In this document: one piece after another, positions 26,494 through 34,520 of the stretch
Layout of the letters: each line of letters begins with the position of its first letter
Position numbering within the stretch: position 1 is the first letter of the stretch
Source: Bacteroidia bacterium Ga0077558
Lineage (GTDB): Bacteria > Bacteroidota > Bacteroidia > Chitinophagales > Chitinophagaceae
Length of the DNA stretch: 64,000 nucleotides
Assembly (NCBI GenBank): GCA_001464625.1
Contig: LNFJ01000171.1
Location: 1 to 64,000 of the forward strand
Direction of reading: 5' to 3'
Made by a program: the position numbers and the translations under genes
Notes under the pieces: generated by a model
Database searches by the model: none
What the model saw: only the letters and a program-made list of their open reading frames with translations
What the model was told of the DNA's origin: nothing

Positions 26494-27426
26494 ATGCTGC
26501 ATGGGATGGATAAAATTATTGATTCTACGAACGAAGAAGCTATCTTAGAAAAAGTGAATCTTTTCATGCATGGTCTTAAAGAAGGATTACTAGGCTTAGG
26601 AATAGACTTTGGATTTCATCTTGAGGATGCTTGGAAAGATGAAAAAATCCATCAATTAAGTAATAGTATTAGATACCGCCTCAATAGCTCGAAATTTCAT
26701 TTTCAATTACTATATAGCCAATTGTCATCATTTAGAGAAAAACATCAGGTCTTAGTGAATTCTCCTTTGCCGCCCGAAATTCACTTAGAAATTGATAAAG
26801 TTGAGCATTCCTCATTGTTAGATAGTATAATTTTCCACCTCTGTTCTGCAATGGATTACACAAGTATTATCACAAATTATATCCTCTCTAAGAAACATGA
26901 AAATATTAAATGGAGTAGCATTGTAAAGTCAGCCAGAGCCAATACCAATATCTTCTCAAAAGACAAAGCAAATGACATAAAAAAAACTCTGATTGAAATC
27001 GATTCCGACTTTGGAAACGCTTTATACAAGTATCGTTCAGAACTAATACATAATTCAGACGATGTCTGCGGATATAATCACTCTTGGAACTTATTAAGTG
27101 GAAAAGTTTCTCTAACATTTTTATGCACAAAAAAAGTAGTACAACATTTTAAAAAAATCGGAGATAAAAAGAAGGATTATTCTACAACGTATTTCTCACA
27201 ATTTGTAATTTTTGAAACGATTGACGCTATTAAAAAAATAGTTCTATCGCTTAGAAAATATTTAGCAGAAAACTTAAAAGCCGAAGATTTTATAGTTAGC
27301 AATAAAAAGCCTCTAATTTATTTCGATAAAGATGGCAATCAACTAGGAGCAGCCTCAATCTATAACTGGAAAGAGTTTGATAGAATTTTCGTCCCCATAG
27401 AGTCTTCTAAAAGCGGATCAATATAA
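26494..27426 (+). CDS. Hypothetical protein with HEPN-like RxxxxH motif
   Basis: A 310-residue, mostly helical protein with no family I can name. The segment YRSELIHNSDD gives R181-x4-H186, the Rx4-6H motif typical of HEPN-superfamily helical RNases, preceded by long helices (SSIVKSARANTNIF, DIKKTLIEIDSDFGNAL). The C-terminal ~60 residues look like a separate small domain (PLIYFDKDGNQLGAA). The start may be 26494 or the in-frame ATG at 26506. No antitoxin-like partner is adjacent. The base composition is AT-richer than preA, and the gene follows a dispersed repeat, consistent with accessory DNA. Confidence 0.6.
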   Translation: MLHGMDKIIDSTNEEAILEKVNLFMHGLKEGLLGLGIDFGFHLEDAWKDEKIHQLSNSIRYRLNSSKFHFQLLYSQLSSFREKHQVLVNSPLPPEIHLEIDKVEHSSLLDSIIFHLCSAMDYTSIITNYILSKKHENIKWSSIVKSARANTNIFSKDKANDIKKTLIEIDSDFGNALYKYRSELIHNSDDVCGYNHSWNLLSGKVSLTFLCTKKVVQHFKKIGDKKKDYSTTYFSQFVIFETIDAIKKIVLSLRKYLAENLKAEDFIVSNKKPLIYFDKDGNQLGAASIYNWKEFDRIFVPIESSKSGSI

Positions 27427-27451
27427 ATTTTAAAGCCATTAATTTTATTCA

Positions 27452-27955
27452 ATGCTTCCTCTTAACGACAATAAATGGAAAGAGCTCCCCAGCGGCTATC
27501 GCATTCCCTATGATGCGTCTGTTCCATTAAAAAAATTAGATCAGGCAACAATCGTCCAAGAAATCGAAATCATCTTTACAGAACTCTGGAATGAACTACA
27601 TCATCAGGGTGATGTGGATTTAGCTTCGTATTACGCTGTTCCGCATATCATCAGAATAGCGAAAGAAAAAAGATTCTTTAACTGGAATGTTTTTGGTTTA
27701 GTTGCTACCATAGAAATTGAACGCCACAATAACAATCCCAAACTACCAGAAGAATATGAAGCAGCCTATCTCAATTCCATTCAAAAAGAATTACCTGAAC
27801 TTATAAAAGAAATATGGCAGGATAAATGGGATGCAGCTCTAGCTTCCACAGCCTTGGCTGCTTTATCCGTTTCAAAAGGGCATATCGAAATGGCTGCCGC
27901 TATTTTAAAAATGGATGATGAAGATTTGGTAAAAGAGTTTTTGGAGAACTACTAA
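27452..27955 (+). CDS. Hypothetical helical protein
   Basis: A 167-residue acidic protein without a signal peptide or membrane segment. It has a recognisable but unnamed pattern: LWNELHHQGDVDLASYYAVP followed by HEAT-like helices HIIRIAKEKRFFNWN and DAALASTALAALSVSKG. I do not recognise a function. It lies 25 bases after the preceding HEPN-like gene on the same strand and may be co-transcribed with it. Confidence 0.6.
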   Translation: MLPLNDNKWKELPSGYRIPYDASVPLKKLDQATIVQEIEIIFTELWNELHHQGDVDLASYYAVPHIIRIAKEKRFFNWNVFGLVATIEIERHNNNPKLPEEYEAAYLNSIQKELPELIKEIWQDKWDAALASTALAALSVSKGHIEMAAAILKMDDEDLVKEFLENY

Positions 27956-28017
27956 ACAACCAATCCTTATCCGAAGTCTCCGACTTACTTATTCCCGCAT
28001 AGCAGCGTCTCCCCTGT

Positions 28018-28153
28018 CCCCCGCAGGCGGGGGCCGGATTGCCAAACAATCCGCATCACCAAATTGGGGTGGAAAAGAAAACGACGGGCAGCGTTATCTC
28101 CACCCCTGTTCGGAGACTAACCCTAATCGTAGCACTTCCCCCGTCCACGGGGG
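28018..28153. repeat. GC-rich hairpin cluster
   Basis: Two strong hairpins about 105 bases apart: CCCCCGC / GCGGGGG at 28018-28033 and CCCCCGT / ACGGGGG at 28138-28153, with partially repeated sequence between (CAGCGT, CTCC, CCCTGT). A third, GCCTG / CAGGC at 28164-28180, lies just outside, ending at the stop of the DUF559 gene. Together they fill the gap of 226 bases between convergent genes. Confidence 0.6.
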
Positions 28154-28181
28154 ACAGTGGAAAGCCTGTATTTCGCAGGCC

Positions 28182-28574
28182 TTACCCCTTAGAACCAGTT
28201 TTCTTCTCAATCCATTCTTCCAGGTAGCTTTGCACCCACTGTATATTCGTCAGCACTTCTTCATTAGTAAACCGAAGCACCGTAAAACCAGATTCTTCCA
28301 ATGCTTGCTGTCTCACTTTATCTTTTTGCCTCACTTCTTCCAGTTCATGAATGCTCCCATCCACTTCTATAATCAACATTAAGGGCTTACACATAAAATC
28401 AGCAATATAATTCAGTACGGGCCGCTGCCGCCGGAAGGGATAATCTTTTAGTTTGCTTGCCCGCAGCACATATTTCCAGAGACAAGCTTCAGCCTTCGTC
28501 ATTTCTTTGCGCAGCCGGTTTGCATAGGGCTGCAAGTTCTTGTTGTATAAATGATTACTATACTTACTACCCAT
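28182..28574 (-). CDS. DUF559 (Vsr/PD-(D/E)xK-like) domain protein
   Basis: A 130-residue stand-alone DUF559 protein: NRLRKEMTKAEACLWKYVLR, FRRQRPVLNYIADFMC, LMLIIEVDGSIHE and DKVRQQALEESGFTVLRFT. The Asp in ADF and the EVDG segment fit the PD-(D/E)xK nuclease core shared with very-short-patch-repair endonucleases. The cellular role of stand-alone members is unknown. It is flanked by GC-rich hairpins on its 3' side. Confidence 0.88.
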   Translation of the reverse strand: MGSKYSNHLYNKNLQPYANRLRKEMTKAEACLWKYVLRASKLKDYPFRRQRPVLNYIADFMCKPLMLIIEVDGSIHELEEVRQKDKVRQQALEESGFTVLRFTNEEVLTNIQWVQSYLEEWIEKKTGSKG

Positions 28575-28616
28575 ACATTGAAGTTACATTTTTGAAAAAC
28601 ATTTTTTTGTTTCCAA

Positions 28617-28642
28617 GCCGAGTCTCCTGAAAGGGACTCGGC
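28617..28642. repeat. Hairpin between DUF559 and saccharopine-dehydrogenase-like genes
   Basis: Perfect 8-bp stem GCCGAGTC / GACTCGGC with a 10-base loop. There is no clear T-run on either side, so it is more likely a repeat than a canonical terminator for the upstream minus-strand gene. Confidence 0.5.
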
Positions 28643-28788
28643 ATATTAGGTTCTAAGAAAGCTGAAAAGGAAATGAAGTGTAAGAAAAAGGAAATTTCAA
28701 ACTGTTACCTTATTGCCTCGGCCTTGGTTCCTGTCCGTGAGTAAGGCTTCGATATGTGTACCCACCCATCAGCCCATTAGCAATAATC

Positions 28789-29841
28789 TCAATGCTCAAC
28801 TGTTCCGGGAATTTCCTTCACTAACCCTTCGCCATAACAAGCGGCGGGTGTCTGGTAACCCGGCTTATAATTTCCTTCCAATACCTTTTTGGCAATAATC
28901 AGGCAGCTATAGGCCGTGAGTGTATAACCATCCGCACAGGTAAAATAATCGGAAATCACCTGGCCTGTGGCATTCCTTACTTCACCCCACACAAAACTTT
29001 TTGCATTGCTTCGCATTTCATCACTGGGCCCTGCAGGGCGGCTCTTTATTTTTTTTCGGATAATATTTTTCACCCATGCCATTCTTAATAACCAGTTGAA
29101 TGTTCCCTGTAATTTCATCAATCTATAAATTCCCGGCTTAATGGCCGTATAGGTCTGTATATTAGGTATGCCCGTTGTAGAATAGGCCGTGGATACATCA
29201 CCCCAGGGAATAGACATGACAAATAATTTCTTTTCTCCAAAATCAACCCACCTCCCCTCCTTCCCTAATGCCTGCCGTACGATCTTTCCATTTTCACGGG
29301 CAGCACCGCCCTCACCTAATTTACTAACCATCGTCATGGCTGTACCATGACTTATACCACCACCCTCAGCAGCAAAGGCCAGTTTTAAATGAGTGGCATC
29401 CGGTAATTTATTTTTTAACCGCAACGCCATACAATCGGTCGGCACCACATCAAAGCCGGCACCCGGTAACAGCATAATGTTTTTTTCTTTGGCCGCTGCA
29501 TCATAACGTTTGATGGTTTCAAACACACTGATATCACCATTAATGTCTAAATAGTGGGTGCCCGTTTGCAAACAGGCATCAATCATTTGTTTGGCCGTGT
29601 CTGCAAAGGGGCCGGCTGCATGTATCACCACTTTTATTCCTTGCAGCGCTTCTTTTAACTGAGTGGCGTTGTTTATATCGATGATCTTATACGCCAGATT
29701 CAATTCATTAGCAAGTGGCTTGATCGCTTCTTCTCTGCGTCCGGCAAGTATAGGTTGTACACCAAATTGTGCTGCATACTTTGCGATGAGCACACCGGTA
29801 TATCCATTGGCACCATAAAGAAGAACTGAATTGGATGACAT
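28789..29841 (-). CDS. Saccharopine-dehydrogenase-like / trans-acting enoyl reductase family protein
   Basis: A 350-residue Rossmann-fold protein. The N terminus has VLLYGANGYTGVLIAKYAAQ (GxNGYTG nucleotide-binding loop) and an arginine (AGRREEA) that suggests NADP(H). Further landmarks are VVIHAAGPFADTAKQMIDAC, LPGAGFDVVPTDCMAL and AEGGGISHGTAMTM, as in the saccharopine-dehydrogenase-like family that includes mycobacterial trans-acting enoyl reductases. No lysine-pathway gene is near, so true saccharopine dehydrogenase activity is unlikely. The substrate is unknown. Confidence 0.82.
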   Translation of the reverse strand: MSSNSVLLYGANGYTGVLIAKYAAQFGVQPILAGRREEAIKPLANELNLAYKIIDINNATQLKEALQGIKVVIHAAGPFADTAKQMIDACLQTGTHYLDINGDISVFETIKRYDAAAKEKNIMLLPGAGFDVVPTDCMALRLKNKLPDATHLKLAFAAEGGGISHGTAMTMVSKLGEGGAARENGKIVRQALGKEGRWVDFGEKKLFVMSIPWGDVSTAYSTTGIPNIQTYTAIKPGIYRLMKLQGTFNWLLRMAWVKNIIRKKIKSRPAGPSDEMRSNAKSFVWGEVRNATGQVISDYFTCADGYTLTAYSCLIIAKKVLEGNYKPGYQTPAACYGEGLVKEIPGTVEH

Positions 29842-30024
29842 AGAGCGAAGTTGAGAAAAGGAAGGTAAGCATTATTGGAAGTTGTTGGTGCTTTCATTCT
29901 TCCAGGCCGGGTCTCACCACATGCCCTGTGACCAGCCGTGGACACGGCGCACAATACGATAAAAAAAATAACCACGAGTCCGCCAAACACAGGGCTAAAT
30001 TATGAGGCTCGTCTGAGAAGTATA

Positions 30025-30042
30025 ATTACACAAATGTGTAAT
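30025..30042 (+). promoter_or_regulatory. Candidate operator upstream of lipoprotein gene
   Basis: Perfect 8-bp inverted repeat ATTACACA / TGTGTAAT with a 2-base centre, about 22 bases upstream of the -7 element at 30065. Its position over the expected -33 area would suit a repressor or activator site. The binding protein is unknown. Confidence 0.35.
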
Positions 30043-30064
30043 AGAACGGCATTTTGGGATTACC

Positions 30065-30072
30065 TATTTTTG
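30065..30072 (+). promoter_or_regulatory. Bacteroidota-type -7 element
   Basis: TATTTTTG matches TAnnTTTG exactly and lies 49 bases upstream of the lipoprotein ATG. No TTG at the normal -33 spacing. Confidence 0.4.
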
Positions 30073-30121
30073 GGGCAGATAGTTGTTGAACAAAAAAGCG
30101 ATACACTCAAAAACCTAAACA

Positions 30122-30589
30122 ATGCATTTCAAAAAATCATCTTTCGTAAAACTATGCCTGGCTTTATCATTGCTCATTGCCTGTACCAGTAATGAAAATA
30201 AAAAAACAGATAACCCGGTAGTAAAAAATGATGACACCACAGCAATGAAACTAACCGATACCAGTACAGTTGCTAAAAAACCCGAAATAACACAGGAAAA
30301 AATTTCTTCCGCCTCATTAGATGGCGCATGGGAAATAGTAAGAGCCGAAGGCAAGTCTGTAAAAAGTAATCTCGGCACTGTTTATACTTTTGACGGGGAT
30401 AAATTGACAATGGGCAAAAACGGTTTTAATAATCCCGGTAAAACAGAAATTACAGAAAGCACATTCAGTTTTGAAAACGATGCCACCAAGGGATATAAAT
30501 TTATGTACGATTACAAGTTCAATGGCGATACACTGGTTGTAGCTGTACAAAACAGCAACGGGCAAACATTTTACATGGTAAAAAAATAA
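30122..30589 (+). CDS. Hypothetical lipoprotein, lipocalin-like
   Basis: A 155-residue lipoprotein with lipobox LLIAC (Cys21), a Lys/Asp/Thr-rich linker to about residue 60, and a compact beta domain: LDGAWEIVRAEGKSV, YTFDGDKLTMGKNG, FMYDYKFNGDTLVV. The order resembles lipocalin-like domains common in Bacteroidota lipoproteins. No ligand or partner is evident. It stands alone. Confidence 0.7.
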   Translation: MHFKKSSFVKLCLALSLLIACTSNENKKTDNPVVKNDDTTAMKLTDTSTVAKKPEITQEKISSASLDGAWEIVRAEGKSVKSNLGTVYTFDGDKLTMGKNGFNNPGKTEITESTFSFENDATKGYKFMYDYKFNGDTLVVAVQNSNGQTFYMVKK

Positions 30590-30834
30590 CCGATATTAAT
30601 TTTGTCATTCGTTGCTCTTCTCGGCCTTGCTTGCTGTCTCCACCAACCACTTAAAAATCATAAAAAGCAGCCATTACCCGATTGTGTAGTTGCCCTGCAT
30701 TTTTTTTATTCCTGATTTTTGTACCAGCAAATTCTCAGGTCTTCCATTAATGAGAGATGTACTTAGTAAAAATAATACGGCATTCTAAAATATTTTTCTG
30801 AACTTATATGCTGAAATTAAAAACCTTAACTACT

Positions 30835-32991
30835 ATGAAGCAAAATAGAATTATCACCAGCATCCTGGCAATTCTTTTTTTCCAACTGGCCAATGCACAA
30901 GCACCAGCTGCAGGGCGATATTATATTCGCTTAGCCAATGGCCAGGCATTAGAAGCTGAGAATAACACCTATAAAAATGATGGTTGCAAAGTGCAAATCT
31001 GGAAACAACGTTTTACATTAAATCAGATTTGGGATATATCCAATGCTGGTGATGGTAAGTTTTACATTAAAAATGTTGGGGCCGGCAAAAATTTAGATGC
31101 CCATGCCGGAGCTGTAAATACCAACGGTTGTAAAGTTCAACTTTGGCAAGTGTTGCCTGCCAACATAAATCAAAAATGGATTTTTCAAAGAGTAAGTGCA
31201 AACCGTTATACTATACGAAATGCAGCAAGTGCAGCAAATAAGGTGCTTGATGTAACAGGTGCCGCTATTGGCACAGGCGGCACTCCTATTCAACTATGGG
31301 ACGGAGCCAATTCTCCAAACCAGGTTTGGACATTGGAGCTTTCGGCGGATAAATCAGTTATATCTCCCAATATTGTTGATCTGCGGGGTAATTCTACACC
31401 ATACCGAAATCAAACACTTCCTAGTGGTGAACGGGGCGGTTGTACTTATTTCGGTTCTTTATCTGCGTTAGAAGCAGCCTATAAAAAAAGAGGCTTTGGA
31501 GAACTTGATCTGTCGGAAGAATTTATGGCCATTACATCAAAAATGTTTGGCCTGCATCCTTATTGGTCAGATATAAAAGATGCCAATGTTAGAGAAAATC
31601 AATTCGCCGGTACTCAGGGCGGTGGAAGTGTTGCGCTGCTTGCACAAGGCATGCGGATACCAACCGAAGCAGCGGTAGGTTATGGACTTTATCCTATCAG
31701 CGAACATTGGGCAGTTACCGATCAACTCTTTACTAATAATAACAATTTTTCTGTCTGGAGCCGCTTTCCTCAAATTGGCAATACGACCTATTATGGGGTG
31801 TTGTGGTATGAAAATATTCCAACTATTAACGCTGAAAATTTAGAACAGGTGCTTTCCCTGGGTCATGAAATTAAAATTTGTATTGACAATGGCGCACATT
31901 GCATCATGCTTGCCGGATTTGATAAAACCAATCCCGCTGAAAAAAAGTTTATTATAAAAGATAATTACGGCCCTGTTGGCGAGGCATGCAATTCAAACAT
32001 TCAATACTTACCCTACTCAGCTATAAGCAGACTGGTTTCTGCCGAATATATTACAGAAGTGCGCCAACCAGGTGCATGGAAAGAAATTAATGTAGTAGGT
32101 CGTTGGGATCTGAATTATGCAGGATGGACAGGTATTTTAGAATTCTATCGGTTGCCGGGATTAATGCAGTTTGTTTTATCCGGCGATGAAGCCAAAAGGA
32201 GGAATGGCGGGGTAATAACGGACAGACGCCTGGGAACTTTTTATGACCATACCGGGAAGGTATACCGGGTAAATGGCAAAGCGTATAACATTGGAGGAAC
32301 TGTTGAAATTGAATTTTATATTGATGGCAATAAACCCAATTTACGTTGGGATGAAATGTCGGGCCGCAGGTTTACCTACCGGTTAAGTGCGGATGGCAAT
32401 TCCATGTCGGGCACACATAAAGATTTGGACGGACGGATATATAATGGCTCTGCAAGAAGGATAAACATCAACCCACCTGCTTCTACGGGTGAAAGAACAG
32501 AAACCGTTACGCTAAACAATATCCTGACTGAACTTTGCCCCACAACTTTGGTGGCAGGTGACAGGGAGTTTGGAGGAGGCCCTACCATTAATGTTAATAT
32601 ACTTCTTGAAAAGACATTAGATGAAAAAGGTATTGATGCAGTTATTTCTTACACAGCAGCAGAAACCGGAGGGGACAATACGACTACAACAGAAATGTTC
32701 AGGCAACGAGTATATACTGCAGCACCCGGCATTCGTATAGCAAGTATTGAAGCCAGTTATTTTCAATCCAAAGTAGTTAATTTCATGGGCCGTAGTGCCG
32801 GACCAGAGTTAGGGATTTGTAACGAAGGTCGGGTAGAAACTCCTCCTGTTTCTGGTGGTTCAGTACGAGAAATTGTGGTAGTTGGCGATACCGGCGGCAA
32901 TGATGTAAGTGCTGGAGGTGGTTGTCGTTGTGATACTAAAATAAAAAGTATAAAATTCAATCCGATCAGGATAAGGGTGGCCAATAGATGA
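30835..32991 (+). CDS. Secreted ricin-type lectin / papain-like cysteine peptidase
   Basis: A 718-residue exported protein. After a signal peptide (ITSILAILFFQLANAQ) comes a ricin-type beta-trefoil (about 28-170) with repeated QIW, QLW and NQxW turns that bind carbohydrate. Residues ~180-390 form a C1 (papain)-like domain: candidate Cys203 (RGGCTYFGSLSALEAAY), the LDLSEEF that follows as in papains, His355 (GAHCIMLAGFD) and Asn377 (IKDNYGPVGE). Two further beta regions fill the C-terminal half. The N-terminal ATG at 30808 would spoil the signal peptide, so 30835 is chosen. The triad is read from pattern, not from an alignment. Confidence 0.72.
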   Translation: MKQNRIITSILAILFFQLANAQAPAAGRYYIRLANGQALEAENNTYKNDGCKVQIWKQRFTLNQIWDISNAGDGKFYIKNVGAGKNLDAHAGAVNTNGCKVQLWQVLPANINQKWIFQRVSANRYTIRNAASAANKVLDVTGAAIGTGGTPIQLWDGANSPNQVWTLELSADKSVISPNIVDLRGNSTPYRNQTLPSGERGGCTYFGSLSALEAAYKKRGFGELDLSEEFMAITSKMFGLHPYWSDIKDANVRENQFAGTQGGGSVALLAQGMRIPTEAAVGYGLYPISEHWAVTDQLFTNNNNFSVWSRFPQIGNTTYYGVLWYENIPTINAENLEQVLSLGHEIKICIDNGAHCIMLAGFDKTNPAEKKFIIKDNYGPVGEACNSNIQYLPYSAISRLVSAEYITEVRQPGAWKEINVVGRWDLNYAGWTGILEFYRLPGLMQFVLSGDEAKRRNGGVITDRRLGTFYDHTGKVYRVNGKAYNIGGTVEIEFYIDGNKPNLRWDEMSGRRFTYRLSADGNSMSGTHKDLDGRIYNGSARRININPPASTGERTETVTLNNILTELCPTTLVAGDREFGGGPTINVNILLEKTLDEKGIDAVISYTAAETGGDNTTTTEMFRQRVYTAAPGIRIASIEASYFQSKVVNFMGRSAGPELGICNEGRVETPPVSGGSVREIVVVGDTGGNDVSAGGGCRCDTKIKSIKFNPIRIRVANR

Positions 32992-33092
32992 TGATCTGTT
33001 GCAACTTAAGTCAGCATACCTGATTGAAGCTGGAAGTAATCATTGGAAAAGTGAAAAAAAGTAGCTTCGATGATTCCGAATTCATCTTATAA

Positions 33093-33485
33093 ATGAACAA
33101 AGAAATCAGCGCATACAACAACTCACAATCAACATCCGATAAAAAAATCTGCAACCTGCTGGCCAAAGAAATCAGTGCTCATTTGCCGGGAGCAGAAAAT
33201 AAAATATGGCATGCACATCCTGTTTGGTTTTTGGATGGCAACCCGATAGTTGGCTATAGCAAACTAAAAGCCGGCATTCGGTTGATGTTCTGGAGTGGTG
33301 CAAGTTTTGATGAAGAAACATTACAACCAGGTACAGGAAAATTTAAAGATGCATCCATCACATATACTTCCGTAGAAGAGATCAAGCCAAAAGACCTGAA
33401 ACGCTGGGTAAAAAAATCAAGAGACATCCAATGGGATTATAAAAACGTTGTAAAGCGGAAGGGTGTGCTGGAAAGATTGAAATGA
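33093..33485 (+). CDS. DUF1801 domain protein
   Basis: A 130-residue soluble protein of the DUF1801 (YdhG-like) family: KIWHAHPVWFLDGNPIVGYS, GIRLMFWSGASFDEETLQPG and a basic C terminus (DYKNVVKRKGVLERLK). The fold is known, the function is not. It is a single gene. Confidence 0.8.
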   Translation: MNKEISAYNNSQSTSDKKICNLLAKEISAHLPGAENKIWHAHPVWFLDGNPIVGYSKLKAGIRLMFWSGASFDEETLQPGTGKFKDASITYTSVEEIKPKDLKRWVKKSRDIQWDYKNVVKRKGVLERLK

Positions 33486-33584
33486 AAAAAACACCAGCAG
33501 TTACACTCCCATACACTCCAGCTTTAACTGTCATTTCATATTACAATCATTTCAGTTATCTTTAAGCGGACAATCAAACCACGG

Positions 33585-34427
33585 ATGTACCACAAAACCA
33601 AAGAAAAGGTTCACGGACTGCTTCACCCAGAAATTGTGGGGGATAAACATTGGGATAAGATCATCAATGTATTTATCATCACTCTTATTATACTAAATGT
33701 AGTGGCAGTAATTCTCGAAACTGTCCCCAGTTTTCACGATGAACCACATGAGCAACAATTTTTTTACTATTTCGACCTTATCTCCGTAATTATTTTTACT
33801 GTTGAATATATATTAAGAGTATGGAGTTGCAACCATGATCCAAAATATAGCCACTCCATAAAAGGCCGGATAAAATATATTTTTTCGCCGGGAGCATTAA
33901 TAGACCTTTTAGCGATACTTCCATTCTACTTACATGTTATTATTGGCCTTGATCTTAGGATGTTGCGAATACTCCGGCTAATGCGATTCCTACGCCTGTT
34001 CCGGCTTACTGCTTATATGAAGTCGGCTCAATCTATTGTGAACGTTTTTAAATCAAGAAAGAATGAATTGCTACTAAGCCTAGTACTTGTATTGTTTCTT
34101 ATCATTTTTTCATCCAGTGCTATTTATTTTGCTGAACATAACCACCCGGAAAATAAATTTAAGTTTAATAGCATTCCGGCAACAATATGGTGGTCCGTTG
34201 TAACACTCACCACCACTGGCTATGGCGATATGTATCCAATCACAACGCTTGGTAAAACAATGGCTGGAGTGATAATGCTTACCGGCGTTGCTTTCTTTGC
34301 GTTACCGGCTGGTATTATTACAGCCGGCTTCCTGGAAGAGTTCAGGAAGCATAAAAAACACCGGCATACTAAATGCCCTCAATGCGGGCATGATATAGAC
34401 ATAGACGAAACTAACCACGAACATTAA
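33585..34427 (+). CDS. Voltage-gated potassium channel (ion transporter family)
   Basis: A 280-residue six-helix channel. S4 carries regularly spaced arginines (RMLRILRLMRFLRLFRL) for voltage sensing, and the pore loop has the K+ selectivity filter TTTGYGD between S5 and S6 (AGVIMLTGVAFFALPAGI). After S6 come a His/Lys-rich stretch and CPQCGHDIDID, half of a zinc ribbon with only two Cys plus His, an uncommon end for this family. No RCK domain is present. Confidence 0.93.
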   Translation: MYHKTKEKVHGLLHPEIVGDKHWDKIINVFIITLIILNVVAVILETVPSFHDEPHEQQFFYYFDLISVIIFTVEYILRVWSCNHDPKYSHSIKGRIKYIFSPGALIDLLAILPFYLHVIIGLDLRMLRILRLMRFLRLFRLTAYMKSAQSIVNVFKSRKNELLLSLVLVLFLIIFSSSAIYFAEHNHPENKFKFNSIPATIWWSVVTLTTTGYGDMYPITTLGKTMAGVIMLTGVAFFALPAGIITAGFLEEFRKHKKHRHTKCPQCGHDIDIDETNHEH

Positions 34428-34520
34428 TTATACTCATTTGCAAGCTGATTGTCTAAAAGAGTTAGCTGCTTTGGCGCCATTTTTGTCTTTTATTATTTCG
34501 CTATTTCAAGCCCCTCTTTT

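Noticed and set aside
28039-28227. Plus-strand ORF of 62 residues near 28.1 kb
   Set aside because: It is made up of GC-rich hairpin repeats in an intergenic region and has no plausible protein features.
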